A stretch of 62,214 bases of DNA, taken from Pseudorhizobium tarimense (GTDB taxonomy: Bacteria > Pseudomonadota > Alphaproteobacteria > Rhizobiales > Rhizobiaceae). Location of the stretch: the NCBI RefSeq assembly GCF_022968135.1, contig NZ_JALJRA010000024.1, positions 1-62,214 on the forward strand, written 5' to 3'. The notes beneath the pieces are model-generated. The model did no database searches. It saw nothing but the letters and a program-made list of their open reading frames with translations, and was not told where the DNA came from. Positions 43,389-52,399 of the stretch are shown here, in pieces. The position numbers and the translations under genes are program-made. Within the stretch, counting starts at the first letter, position 1. Every line of letters starts with the position of its first letter.

Positions 43389-44435
43389 TCAGGCCTGCAG
43401 CGAGGCGCCCAGCAGGGACAACCCGATCAACAGGATGAACAGCGCACCGGCGATCTCGAAGGTCGAGGTGACACGGCGGCCGGTTGCCGTGCTGGGGCCG
43501 GCAAAACGCAAGGCAACGTCCTTGGCGGCAACGGCGAGGATCGCCAAGAGCGAGACCGTGATTGCGGTGCCGAGCGACATCGCCAGCACGGACAGCATGC
43601 CGCCGAGATAAAGGCCGTTCAGCAGCGAGAAACTCATCACCAGAATGGCTCCGGAACAGGGGCGCAGACCCACAGCAACGATTGCCGACCAGGCTTCCTT
43701 CGTGCGAAAGCGGCTGCCGCCGAGAAGGCGTGGATCAGGCGCGTGGCTCACGCCGCAGGTCTCGCAATGGTCGCCGCTGCCGGAATATGCGTGGTCCGTC
43801 ACCTCGACGGCCTGAAACCGTGAAACCGGTGCGGCCGACGCAGCGCTCAGTGAGCGAGGAGAGGGAAGGGGCGCTGCTGCTGCCGACGATATCGAAGGCC
43901 GTGGGCGCAGCGACATCAGCTTGCGGGCCAGAAGCCAGGCGCCGAAGACCGCGATCAGCGCGAAGCTTGCGACTTCCATCGCCCAGGTGGCGGCGGTCAT
44001 CGTAATGCCCGTCCCGCGCAGAGCGAAGAAGGCGACGCCGACCAGAAGGATTGCGGTCAGTCCCTGCAAAATGGCAGACACGAAGGAGATGACGACGCCC
44101 CGCCGCAACTCCACCTCATTGGCGATCATGTAGGAGGAAATTACCGCTTTGCCATGTCCGGGGCCGGCGGCGTGGAAAATGCCGTAGGCGAAGGAGAGTC
44201 CGATGAGGCCGGCCAGCGCGAAGGGATCCTCGCGCATCGCCTTCAGCGCGGCGGTCAACGATCGATAGAAGGCTTGCTGATAGCTGTTGACCCAGGAAAA
44301 GAAGCCGCCGAGCGGCCCGCCGATGCTGAAGGCTGGCTCTGCCGACCCGACGCCGAGCGGCGATTGCGCATGGGCGACGCCCGCAACCAAGACGGCAAGA
44401 GCCAGCACCGCAACGGATGTCTTGGCCAGCCGCAT
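43389..44435 (-). CDS. nickel/cobalt transporter, NicO/RcnA-like
   Basis: A 348-residue membrane protein with six to eight helices. The HAAGPGHGKAVISSY motif (His, Gly and Lys in helix region 2) is typical of NicO/HoxN-type and RcnA exporters, and a second conserved motif GLRPCSGAILVMSFSL lies in the C-terminal half. A soluble loop around residues 185-240 contains Cys/His residues (HCETCGVSH) that might bind metal. The ATG overlaps the DUF1007 gene's TGA by one base. Metal specificity and direction of transport cannot be told. Confidence 0.85.
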   Translation of the reverse strand: MRLAKTSVAVLALAVLVAGVAHAQSPLGVGSAEPAFSIGGPLGGFFSWVNSYQQAFYRSLTAALKAMREDPFALAGLIGLSFAYGIFHAAGPGHGKAVISSYMIANEVELRRGVVISFVSAILQGLTAILLVGVAFFALRGTGITMTAATWAMEVASFALIAVFGAWLLARKLMSLRPRPSISSAAAAPLPSPRSLSAASAAPVSRFQAVEVTDHAYSGSGDHCETCGVSHAPDPRLLGGSRFRTKEAWSAIVAVGLRPCSGAILVMSFSLLNGLYLGGMLSVLAMSLGTAITVSLLAILAVAAKDVALRFAGPSTATGRRVTSTFEIAGALFILLIGLSLLGASLQA

Positions 44436-45076
44436 CAGCAGGTCAGCTCCAGGCGTGTGGCAAACAGCTTGGACATGTCGGTGCCCGTTGGATCATTGAA
44501 GAAGGCGTCGGTCAGCGTGGCGCTGTTTTCTGCAATGATCTCATCGGGATCCGGCCGCACCACCTCCCGCTTGCAGGCCTCCGCCGCCTTCCCCTGTGCA
44601 ACAAGATCCTCGTCCGTCGGAAAGTCGATTGCTGTATACATCGACCGATCGTAGATCCCGAAGGTGAGCTTGCCCTTCAGCGGCAGCGTCTTTTCCGGCT
44701 TCACCGCAAAGAAGACCATGACCTGGTTCTGGTCGTAGGAAACGTGGATTACGTCCGGCTTCTGTACCTTCTCCGACTTTCCGTCGGCCGTGACGGTGGT
44801 GAAATAGTCGAAGTCGGCGAGCGAGGTGCGCATCACCTCGCCGAGTTCGGCCAGTTCCTTCTCGTCCAGCTTCAGATCGGTGTTGGCATCGAAGTCGAGC
44901 AGCACGCTGGAGGAAAACACCTCGTCGAAGCGCCAGACATTGCGCAGTTCCTGAATGTTGCCGTCATCACCGGCGATAACTTCGAGTCGCGCCTCGGCAA
45001 AGATGTGCGGATGGGCGAGCGCCAGGCTCGGCACCGAAAGCGCAAGCGCCGTCAGCAGGGGTAGGGCATGCTTCAT
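44435..45076 (-). CDS. DUF1007 periplasmic protein
   Basis: 213 residues. Signal peptide LPLLTALALSVPSLALA is followed by the mature start HPHIFAEARLEV, the conserved DUF1007 opening with metal-binding-looking His residues. A Cys near the C-terminus (KAAEACKREVV) is also conserved-looking. DUF1007 genes are typically next to NicO transporters, and the two here overlap, so the protein is likely the periplasmic partner of that metal transporter. The short start ATG 45076 fits the signal peptide better than 45103. Confidence 0.87.
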   Translation of the reverse strand: MKHALPLLTALALSVPSLALAHPHIFAEARLEVIAGDDGNIQELRNVWRFDEVFSSSVLLDFDANTDLKLDEKELAELGEVMRTSLADFDYFTTVTADGKSEKVQKPDVIHVSYDQNQVMVFFAVKPEKTLPLKGKLTFGIYDRSMYTAIDFPTDEDLVAQGKAAEACKREVVRPDPDEIIAENSATLTDAFFNDPTGTDMSKLFATRLELTC

Positions 45077-45147
45077 GCGGGGCCGCGACTCTCGTTGGAA
45101 CATTCGGCGGTTCTGCGGGGGAAATGGGTCAGAAATTCGACGTTGTC

Positions 45148-46041
45148 TCAGTGGCGGCGACGGAACCAGACGGCAAGATAGTCGACGAAGCTGCGGACCT
45201 TTGCCGGCAGATACCGGCGATGCGGGTAGACGGCATATATCCCGCGGTCCTTGGCGATATAATCCTCCAGAAGCGTCACGAGGTCACCGGACTGTATCGA
45301 CGGGCCGGCAATGAAGTCTGGGATGATGGCAACACCCAGACCGGCTTTGGCCGCACGAAGCGTTGCCTGCGGACTATTGACTTCCAGCGGTCCTGTGACT
45401 GGGACTGAGATCGTATTTCCGTCCGGTCCGGAGAAGCGGACGTTGTTGTGCCAGCGGGAATTGGTGTCAATGATGAAGGGGATTCGGGACAGATCCTGCG
45501 GCGTCTCGATCGGACCGTGTCGGGCGACGAAATCGGCGGAGGCGCAGGCATAGACGCGGAAGTCGGACACCTTGCGGGCGATCAGGCCGGAATCTTCGAG
45601 TTTCGTAATTCGGATGGCGAGGTCGAAGCTTTCCTCGATCAGGTCGACGAAACGGTCCTCTGCGACGATCTCCAGCGAGACTTCTGGATGTTCCTTAGCA
45701 AAATCGATTAGCGACTGGCCGACCTCGGCATCGACGAAGGTCCGCGGTACCGACACCCGCAGGCGACCCTTGAGATCAGCGTTGTTCTCCCGCACCAGGT
45801 CGGAGAGGTTGTCGATCTCCTTCAGGATGTCGGCGGCGGTGCGATAGTAGGTGTGGCCTGCTTCGGTCATGGAGAACTGGCGGGTGGTGCGGTTCAGAAG
45901 CAGCGCCCCCAGGTCGTCTTCCAGTTCCTTCACATACTTGGAAAGCAGTGCCTTGGAGCGGCCGGTGCGGCGCGCGGCTGCCGAAAAACCTTCGGCCTCC
46001 ACCACGTCGATAAAGGCGCGCATGCGCGTCAAAGTATCCAA
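45148..46041 (-). CDS. LysR-family transcriptional regulator
   Basis: A 297-residue regulator. The winged helix is at ~1-60 (FIDVVEAEGFSAAARRTGRSKALLSKYVKELEDDLGALLLNRTTR) and a CrgA-type sensor domain follows (GRLRVSVPRTFVDAEVG). A SRKSLLSKY-like helix replaces the usual SQPALS motif in the recognition helix. It is on the same strand as DUF1007/NicO and divergent from odc2, so it could control either. Target unknown. Confidence 0.9.
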   Translation of the reverse strand: MDTLTRMRAFIDVVEAEGFSAAARRTGRSKALLSKYVKELEDDLGALLLNRTTRQFSMTEAGHTYYRTAADILKEIDNLSDLVRENNADLKGRLRVSVPRTFVDAEVGQSLIDFAKEHPEVSLEIVAEDRFVDLIEESFDLAIRITKLEDSGLIARKVSDFRVYACASADFVARHGPIETPQDLSRIPFIIDTNSRWHNNVRFSGPDGNTISVPVTGPLEVNSPQATLRAAKAGLGVAIIPDFIAGPSIQSGDLVTLLEDYIAKDRGIYAVYPHRRYLPAKVRSFVDYLAVWFRRRH

Positions 46042-46131
46042 AGTTGTCGTCCCTTCCTAAGCCCCGTCGCCTAGTTGGGATTTCTCGTGTTCCGACGCAA
46101 TGTGAAATCTATGAGATGGGCCAAAAAATCT

Positions 46132-46160
46132 CTTGATTGTGAAGGCGAATGTTCTTATCT
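46132..46160 (+). promoter_or_regulatory. candidate promoter of the odc2 leader
   Basis: TCTTGATT at about 46132 provides a -35 (TTGATT) and TATCTC about 17 bp later a weak -10. Transcription from here would give a leader of roughly 420 nt before the odc2 ATG. Confidence 0.35.
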
Positions 46161-46164
46161 CCCG

Positions 46165-46584
46165 TGCTGCCCAAAGTCGCACGTGCCTGTGGGTGTCCGC
46201 CGACCCTCGAACTGGGATTTATCCCTAAGGTGAGGTCATCGGTAAGGTACCTGGAACTAACCCCTCCAGTCGCTATTCCGGCCAACCGGGAAATGCGAGG
46301 ACATCTTGAAGCAACGACGGTGCGGGCCTTTCTAGTCTCTGCCGGCTTTCCATCAGCCGGCAATACTGAAGAGGCACACCATCATTGCCGGAAGTGCGGT
46401 AGGGTCTCCCTCCAATCCATGGCAGACAAAGCCGGATCGAAGCCCTTGGCAGGGCGTTGGTCCAATGTTTGCGCGTATGAGCGTAGTGCGGTACCGGGGT
46501 CTCCATCGGCTGGTACTATTGCATATTCTCATCCGCCCTTTGTCCTCCGGTCCGCCGGAGCCTGAGATCGTAAGGGACTGCAAG
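46165..46584 (+). ncRNA. long structured leader of odc2, candidate speF-type regulatory RNA
   Basis: A 543-nt gene-free gap (46042-46584) precedes odc2. The last ~420 nt contain many inverted repeats, such as GCCGGCT / AGCCGGC (46341-46361) and CTCCGG / CCGGAG (46545-46560), plus GTACC / GGTAC around 46492-46515. Alphaproteobacteria are known to carry a conserved RNA motif (speF, described in comparative-genomics surveys) upstream of ornithine decarboxylase genes of this family, probably responding to polyamines or ornithine. The placement matches, but I matched position and structure rather than a consensus. No supported gene lies in the gap. Confidence 0.55.
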
Positions 46585-47718
46585 ATGACGACCGCTCGTA
46601 TTCTCGATTTCATAAAGACCCGACGTCCGGAAGGCCCGTGCCTCGTGGTCGACCTCGATGTCGTGCGCGACAATTACCACGCGTTCCGTCATGCCCTGCC
46701 GGACAGCGCGATCTACTACGCCGTCAAGGCGAACCCGGCTCCGGAGATCCTGAAGCTCCTGGCTTCGCTCGGCTCGAACTTCGACTGCGCATCGGTTGCC
46801 GAAATCCAGATGGCGCTCGACGCCGGCGCGTCGCCGGAGCACATCTCCTACGGCAACACGATCAAGAAGGAGCGTGACATTGCTCGTGCACACGCGCTCG
46901 GCATCGCACTCTTTGCCGTCGACAGCCATGAGGAAGTCGAGAAGATCTCGCGTGCCGCTCCCGGCGCCCGCGTGTTCTGCCGCGTCCTGACGGATGGCGA
47001 AGGTGCCGAATGGCCGCTCAGCCGCAAGTTCGGCTGCGTGCCGCAGATGGCCGTCGACGTGCTCGTCTATGCGCACCAGTTGGGCCTGGAATCCTACGGC
47101 GTGTCCTTCCACGTCGGCTCGCAGATGACCAAGGTCGATGCCTGGGATTCAGCGCTCGCCGACGCCAAGCGCGTCTTCGCACAGCTGGCCAAGCAGGGCA
47201 TCCACCTGCAGATGGTCAACATGGGCGGCGGCTTCCCGACCAAGTACCTGCGTGACATCCCGTCGGCGGAAGCCTACGGCCAGGCGATCTTTGCCGCACT
47301 TCGTGCGCACTTCGGCAACAACCTGCCGAGGACGATCATCGAGCCGGGCCGCGGCATGGTTGGCAATGCGGGTGTGATCAAAGCGGAAGTCGTTCTCGTG
47401 TCGAAGAAGTCCGACAACGACAACCACCGCTGGGTCTATCTCGACATCGGCAAGTTCGGCGGTCTCGCCGAGACGATGGACGAGGCAATTCGTTACCCGA
47501 TCCGCACCGAGCGCGATGCGGACGAGATGGAGCCATGCGTGCTCGCCGGCCCGACCTGCGATTCAGCCGACGTGCTCTACGAGAAGAACATGTACCCGCT
47601 GCCCGTGTCCCTCACGATCGGCGACGAGGTTCTGATCGAAGGCACCGGCGCCTATACGACGACCTATTCGGCGGTTGCCTTCAACGGCTTCGATCCGCTG
47701 AAAAGCTACGTCATCTGA
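46585..47718 (+). CDS. odc2: ornithine/lysine decarboxylase, fold III PLP enzyme
   Basis: A 377-residue alanine-racemase-fold decarboxylase forming putrescine from ornithine and/or cadaverine from lysine. The PLP Lys lies in YYAVKANPAPEILK (~50), the phosphate-binding Gly loop is NMGGGFPTKYL, and EPGRGMVG and the catalytic Cys region GPTCDSADVLYE (~325) are present, with the C-terminal YTTTYSAVAFNGF. These are the features of the eukaryote-like Odc2 group characterised in rhizobia. Start ATG 46585 follows AAGGGACTGCAAG. Confidence 0.93.
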   Translation: MTTARILDFIKTRRPEGPCLVVDLDVVRDNYHAFRHALPDSAIYYAVKANPAPEILKLLASLGSNFDCASVAEIQMALDAGASPEHISYGNTIKKERDIARAHALGIALFAVDSHEEVEKISRAAPGARVFCRVLTDGEGAEWPLSRKFGCVPQMAVDVLVYAHQLGLESYGVSFHVGSQMTKVDAWDSALADAKRVFAQLAKQGIHLQMVNMGGGFPTKYLRDIPSAEAYGQAIFAALRAHFGNNLPRTIIEPGRGMVGNAGVIKAEVVLVSKKSDNDNHRWVYLDIGKFGGLAETMDEAIRYPIRTERDADEMEPCVLAGPTCDSADVLYEKNMYPLPVSLTIGDEVLIEGTGAYTTTYSAVAFNGFDPLKSYVI

Positions 47719-47813
47719 TCCGATCCGCGGTTCCCGTTCCTCCAGGCGGGACCCGCACCTTCACAATCTTCCTTCATCGCCGCTGATAACGGTATTGGGT
47801 ACGGGAGGCCGCC

Positions 47814-48380
47814 ATGGCCGCTGTTCTTGACACTGTGCGCGCATTCTTTGCGCCATCCACCTACACCATCGACGCGGAGACGCCGGCGGATGTCGTCGCG
47901 CGAGAGAACCTGCTCGACCGAGTCATGGGGCCTGAGCGCCGCAAGAAGTCGTCGGAGAAGATCCGCCGCGGCCGGCTTCCTGCCAAAGGACTGGCGCTGG
48001 TTGCCCGCGACGAAGACGGCCATGTGATCGGCACCGTCCGGCTGTGGAACATCGAGGCAGGCGTCAGCCAGCAGGGAACGCCGGTCGAGGCGCTGCTGCT
48101 CGGGCCTCTCGCCGTCGACTGCACGCACGAAGGTCGCGGCATCGGCGGCGCCTTGATGCGCACTGCGATTTCGGAAGCCGCACAGCGCAGCCACGGGGCC
48201 GTGCTGCTGGTCGGTGATGCGGCCTATTACGAGCGGTTCGGCTTCTTTGCCGACAAGACCCAGCACCTCGTCATGCCCGGCCCGTTCGAGCGTTCGCGCT
48301 TCCTTGCGCTAGAGCTCAAGGATGGCTGGCTGGACGGTGCAGCGGGCATGATCGTTGCGAGCGGGCGCAAGCTGGCCTGA
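47814..48380 (+). CDS. GNAT N-acetyltransferase (YhbS-like)
   Basis: A 188-residue acetyltransferase with a complete acetyl-CoA fold: VARDEDGHVIGTVRLWNI, LLLGPLAVDCTHEGRGIGGALMRTAI (P-loop with RGIGGA, ~105) and the downstream VLLVGDAAYYERFGFF. RBS GGGAGGCCGCC. It follows odc2 by 95 bp and could act on polyamines, but nothing in the sequence shows it. Confidence 0.87.
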   Translation: MAAVLDTVRAFFAPSTYTIDAETPADVVARENLLDRVMGPERRKKSSEKIRRGRLPAKGLALVARDEDGHVIGTVRLWNIEAGVSQQGTPVEALLLGPLAVDCTHEGRGIGGALMRTAISEAAQRSHGAVLLVGDAAYYERFGFFADKTQHLVMPGPFERSRFLALELKDGWLDGAAGMIVASGRKLA

Positions 48381-48431
48381 CGCTTCGAGCGCGGCGTTCT
48401 CGTGGCCTCGCGTCTTCCCGATCTGCCCGAC

Positions 48432-48465
48432 CCCGCTCCCTTGAACAGGGGAAGCGGTTTTTTTT
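48432..48465 (+). terminator. rho-independent terminator after the GNAT gene
   Basis: CCGCTCCC and GGGGAAGCGG pair with a small bulge around a TTGAACA loop, followed by eight Ts. About 50 nt after the GNAT stop. Confidence 0.75.
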
Positions 48466-48596
48466 GCCTTCGATCCGGTTGATCCGAAGCGCCGCCTTGG
48501 CCTCGTCAACCGAGGTTGATCTCGCGCAGGTGGCTGATCTCGCAAAAGAATAGATCTCTCTGCGTCAATCACATTCCATGATTCAGGAGAGGTTCA

Positions 48597-49281
48597 ATGA
48601 AAAGCAACAGCGTGCGCCTTGCCGGCCTTCCTGCAGGCCTTGCGATGTTGGGTGCAACGGCTGCGGGTGCCGCCGAGCTGGCGCCGATCACGGAGGCGCC
48701 GGTCGCGGATGTTCCTCCGGCGTCCAGCCCGTGGCAGATCCGCGTGCGTTGCGTCGGCGTCATCACCGAGGACGATGGCTCGGTCAACGGCGTCCCTGGC
48801 TCCAACCTTTCCTATTCCGACTCCGTGATTCCCGAGTTGGACATCAGCTATTACTTCACCGACAACATCGCCGCCGAACTGATCCTCGGCACAACCTATG
48901 CCAATATCGAGGAAGATGGCGCTGTCGGAGTGCCGGTCGGGCGCGCCTGGCTGCTGCCGCCGACCTTACCCCTGGAGTATCACTTCGCCGCTTTTGGCGC
49001 CTTCAAGCCCTTTGTCGGCGCCGGCGTGACCTACTCGATGTTTCACAATCAGAACGAAAAGCCCGGCTTCCACGATCTGGACGTGGACAATGCCTTCGGC
49101 GTCGCTCTGCAGGCGGGCTTCGATTACATGCTCGACGAACACTGAGGCGTGAACTTCAATTGTGAAGAAGATCTTCCTGGAAACCGACTGGTCGGCTGAT
49201 TACGATACGCTTGGCCCGCTGAGCGGCAAGGCAATGATCGACCCCTGGCTGATCGGTGGGGGCGTTACCTACCGGTTCTAA
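48597..49281 (+). pseudogene. OmpW-family outer-membrane protein, nonsense plus frameshift
   Basis: The first 182 codons read as a normal OmpW: a signal peptide ending AAGAAEL, PWQIRVRCVGVITEDDGSVNG, strands LDISYYFTDNIAAELI, and an open 8-strand barrel pattern. At 49143-49145 a TGA stands where the family has Trp (DEH-W-GVNF). After it, the family sequence needs a one-base frame change near 49158-49161 (CAATTGTGAAG for CAATGTGAAG), and then runs VKKIFLETDWSAD, GKAMIDPWLIGGGVTYRF to TAA 49279-49281. So at least two lesions. The truncated product would lack the last strands and the C-terminal Phe needed for outer-membrane insertion. RBS CAGGAGAGGTTCA is intact. Confidence 0.8.
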
Positions 49282-49329
49282 GGGAGAGGGCAGCCGGCTT
49301 CCGGGGAGGGTGGAAGCGGGCTGCACATC

Positions 49330-49914
49330 TCAAAGGCGATGTTCCGCGCCGCCTGTCTGGGGCCGGGGCAGTGCCTTGACCTCCGGCTCCGGCTCACGAT
49401 TGTCCCGCTCGGCCTGGGTACGGGCAGCGTTCACTCCCTTCGGAAAGCCGCTGCGGTCGCTGTAATCGCGGATGTCATCCTCGTCCCGCAGGCGCTGCTG
49501 CCGGGTTCCCAGCGCTGCGGCGACATCGAGCAGCGTCACCCCTGCCACCATCGCAAGAGCGATCGCGGCATTGCCCCGCTTCGGATTGTCGTCCTTGACC
49601 GCCGTGCTCAACACCGCGAGGTCCAGAGCATCGCCAGCGACGCGACTGTAGAGGCCGGCCTTCCGCTCCACCGAAAGAGTCAGCATTCCGCTTGCGACCT
49701 CGCGAGCACCGAAGGCGCGGATCAGATTTTCTGACCCTTCCATACCGATGGCGCGGCTGATGCTGCGGGCGGCGAACATCTCGGCCAGACCGAGGCCGAT
49801 GCTGAACCAGCCGAGGTTGCGGGCGAGACGATCCGTCGAGCTGAGCGAGCTCGGACCGGTCGAGATGATCTCGGGGCTGTCCTCGTAGCGGGTCGCGTTT
49901 GCTATAAAGCTCAT
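49330..49914 (-). CDS. conserved hypothetical membrane-associated protein
   Basis: 194 residues. Begins SFIANATRYEDSPEIISTGP, has hydrophobic stretches at ~35-55 (LGWFSIGLGLAEMFAAR) and ~115-135 (AAIALAMVAGVTLLDVAAAL), then a charged tail (RLRDEDDIRDYSDRSGFPKG). Similar proteins are found across Rhizobiaceae, sometimes under misleading names. Function unknown. It is 15 bp from the dehydrogenase gene upstream and probably co-transcribed with it. Confidence 0.75.
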   Translation of the reverse strand: MSFIANATRYEDSPEIISTGPSSLSSTDRLARNLGWFSIGLGLAEMFAARSISRAIGMEGSENLIRAFGAREVASGMLTLSVERKAGLYSRVAGDALDLAVLSTAVKDDNPKRGNAAIALAMVAGVTLLDVAAALGTRQQRLRDEDDIRDYSDRSGFPKGVNAARTQAERDNREPEPEVKALPRPQTGGAEHRL

Positions 49915-49929
49915 CACTCTCTCCAATCC

Positions 49930-51105
49930 TTATGGTTTCAGCACGACCTTGATGCAGCCGTCCTGCTTGTTGCGGAACACCTTGTACATCTCCGGTCCGT
50001 CCTCGAGCTTTGCCGTGTGGGTGATGACGAAGGAGGGGTCGATCTGTCCTTCGTCGATGCGGCGGACGAGATCGTCGGTCCAGCGGTTGACGTGGGTCTG
50101 GCCCATTCGGAAGGTGAGGCTCTTGTTCATCGCCGGACCCATGGGGATCTTGTCGACGAGGCCGCCATAGACGCCGGCAATCGAGATGATGCCGCCCGGG
50201 CGGCAGACATAGATCATCTCGCGCAGCACATGCGGACGGTCACTTTCCAGCATGGTCATCTGCTTGGCACGGTCGAGCAGCGTGTCCGGCTGGCCCATCG
50301 AGACATGCGATTCCAGACCGACCGCGTCGATGCATTTGTCCGGACCCTTGCCAGAGGTTAGGTCGTTCAGCCGCTCCACGACGCTTTCGGTGTCGAAGTT
50401 AATGGTGATCGCCCCACCGGCTTCCGCCATCGAGAGGCGCTCCGGGATGCGGTCGATCGCCACGACCTGCATTGCGCCGAGGAGAACGGCACTGCGGATC
50501 GCCATCTGGCCAACCGGCCCACAGCCCCAGATCGCCACCGTGTCCGTCGGCTCAATCTCGCAATGGACAGCCGCCTGCCACCCGGTTGGGAAGATGTCGC
50601 CAAGGAAGAGCACCTGCTCGTCCGTCAGGCTGTCCGGCACCTTGATATGCGTCTTGTCGGCAAGGGGAACTCGCAGGTACTCGGCCTGTCCGCCGGGGTA
50701 GCCGCCGGTCAGGTGCGTATAGCCGAAGAGGCCCGCCGTGGTGTGGCCGAAGACCTTGTCGGCCATTTCCTTGTTGCGGTTGGAGCGCTCGCAGACGGAG
50801 AAGTTGCCGCGCTTGCACTGGTCGCATTCGCCGCAGAAGATGGTGAAGGGCACGACGATGCGGTCACCCTTCTTCAGCGCACCCTTTGCAGAGGGCCCGA
50901 CGTCGACGACTTCGCCCATCATCTCGTGGCCGATGATGTCGCCGGGCTTCATCGCCGGAATGTAATTGTGAAAGAGGTGAAGGTCGGAGCCGCAAATCGC
51001 GCAGCTCGTGACCTTGATGATCGCATCGCGTGCGTCTTCGATCTCCGGATCGGACACCGTATCGCAACGAATGTCCTCTTTTCCGTGCCAGACCAGAGCT
51101 TTCAC
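49930..51105 (-). CDS. zinc-dependent alcohol dehydrogenase, glutathione-independent formaldehyde dehydrogenase-like
   Basis: A 391-residue medium-chain dehydrogenase. Catalytic zinc: Cys in CAICGSDLHLFH, His/Glu in GHEMMGEVVD. Structural zinc: CGECDQCKRGNFSVC. Rossmann motif GCGPVGQMAIRSA (~195). The long insert (FGHTTAGLFGYTHLTGGYPGGQAEYLRV) and length fit the fdhA-like branch common in rhizobia. An aldehyde or alcohol substrate is likely but not defined. It probably forms an operon with the next downstream hypothetical gene. Confidence 0.9.
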   Translation of the reverse strand: MKALVWHGKEDIRCDTVSDPEIEDARDAIIKVTSCAICGSDLHLFHNYIPAMKPGDIIGHEMMGEVVDVGPSAKGALKKGDRIVVPFTIFCGECDQCKRGNFSVCERSNRNKEMADKVFGHTTAGLFGYTHLTGGYPGGQAEYLRVPLADKTHIKVPDSLTDEQVLFLGDIFPTGWQAAVHCEIEPTDTVAIWGCGPVGQMAIRSAVLLGAMQVVAIDRIPERLSMAEAGGAITINFDTESVVERLNDLTSGKGPDKCIDAVGLESHVSMGQPDTLLDRAKQMTMLESDRPHVLREMIYVCRPGGIISIAGVYGGLVDKIPMGPAMNKSLTFRMGQTHVNRWTDDLVRRIDEGQIDPSFVITHTAKLEDGPEMYKVFRNKQDGCIKVVLKP

Positions 51106-51373
51106 AGTCCTCTCCTTTCAGTGCGGCGCAAGTACCCGCCTTGGTGCCGCCAAGGCGGGTCGTCGGGCACCACAACCTTTGAAAGGGCCGGAGGTTTCAG
51201 ATTTTCTTGCTCATCTCCAGTACGACTGACCTTGCGCTCCGGTGAGATAGCAGACGCCCATGTCCTCCCAGCGAAGGAGATCACAGATGTTGCGCCGCTC
51301 ACGCCCCATCACCTTGATGTGAGTCGGCGGTGCCGCCATGGTCTGACGCCGGGTGGCACACTAGCTTCGGCAG

Positions 51374-52399
51374 ATGATTACACGCCGCGCAATCCTCGCC
51401 ACCGTTCCCGTCCTGCTCGCGTCCAGCCGGTTGTCCGCCCAGGAAGCGTCGCCAGGAGACGGTGGAGCGGCGTCACTCGACGATGTGCTTGCCGATGCCC
51501 AGGAGCTCGAGCCGCTGAAAGTAGTGCTGGTGTCGCGCGAGGGGGAGCTGTTGGCGGAACGCGGCTTCAACGGCCATGCGGTCGACGAGTCCACCAACAT
51601 CAAGTCTGCGTCGAAGTCGATCGTCTCGGCGATGGTCGGCATTGCGATCGGCAAGGGGCTGCTGGAAGGCGTCGACCAGAAGATCGCGCCGCTGCTTGAG
51701 AGCGATCTGCCGTCCGATCCGGATCCGCGGATGAGCGAGATCACCATCGGCAACCTGCTGTCTATGCAGGGAGGCCTCGCCCGCATGTCGGGTCCGAATT
51801 ACGGGCGCTGGGTGTCGAGCGGCAACTGGGTGCGAACTGCGCTTTCCGAACCGTTCGATGGCGAGCCGGGCGGGCGAATGCTGTATTCCACCGCCTCCAC
51901 CCATCTGCTTTCCGCCATCCTTACCCGGGTTGGAGAAAAGTCGACGCTTGCGCTCGCGCGCGAGTGGTTCGAACCGGTAGAGGGCTTCCGCATCGGCTCG
52001 TGGGAGCGCGATCCGCAAGGCGTCTATCTCGGCGGCAACCAGATGGCGATGACGGCGGCGTCGCTGTTGTCCTTCGGCCAGCTCTACCGAAACGGCGGCA
52101 AGACGAAGGACGGCGTGCAGGTGATCCCGGAGGACTGGATCCGGCAGTCCTGGACGCCGCGCACCAATTCCCGCTTCTCCGGCGACGGCTATGGCTATGG
52201 CTGGTTCCTGCGGCGGATCGGCGGCGAGGAGGTGAAGTTCGGCTGGGGTTACGGTGGCCAGATGCTCTACATCGTGCCGTCGCTCGGACTGACGGTGGTG
52301 ATGACCTCGAACGAAAAATCACCATCGGCGCGAACCGGTTATCGGGACGATCTCCACGCGCTGCTGGCGGACATCATCGCAGCCGTCCGGTCCGTGTGA
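51374..52399 (+). CDS. serine hydrolase, beta-lactamase/DD-peptidase fold
   Basis: A 341-residue secreted protein. The N-terminus MITRRAILATVPVLLASSRL is a signal peptide with a twin-arginine-like start. The SxxK nucleophile motif is in NIKSASKSIVSAMVG (~76), the YxN-like motif YSTASTHL (~175) and a C-terminal GWGYGGQMLYIVP region in place of KTG. This is the class C beta-lactamase-related (esterase EstB-like) group, whose members include peptidases, esterases and amidases. Activity unknown. It is separated from the dehydrogenase by a 268-bp divergent gap without further features. Confidence 0.87.
   Translation: MITRRAILATVPVLLASSRLSAQEASPGDGGAASLDDVLADAQELEPLKVVLVSREGELLAERGFNGHAVDESTNIKSASKSIVSAMVGIAIGKGLLEGVDQKIAPLLESDLPSDPDPRMSEITIGNLLSMQGGLARMSGPNYGRWVSSGNWVRTALSEPFDGEPGGRMLYSTASTHLLSAILTRVGEKSTLALAREWFEPVEGFRIGSWERDPQGVYLGGNQMAMTAASLLSFGQLYRNGGKTKDGVQVIPEDWIRQSWTPRTNSRFSGDGYGYGWFLRRIGGEEVKFGWGYGGQMLYIVPSLGLTVVMTSNEKSPSARTGYRDDLHALLADIIAAVRSV

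Noticed and set aside
46149..46565. 138-codon open frame spanning the odc2 leader
   Set aside because: No ribosome site, residue composition is not protein-like, and the stretch is better explained as structured leader RNA. Kept only as a question in the leader finding.
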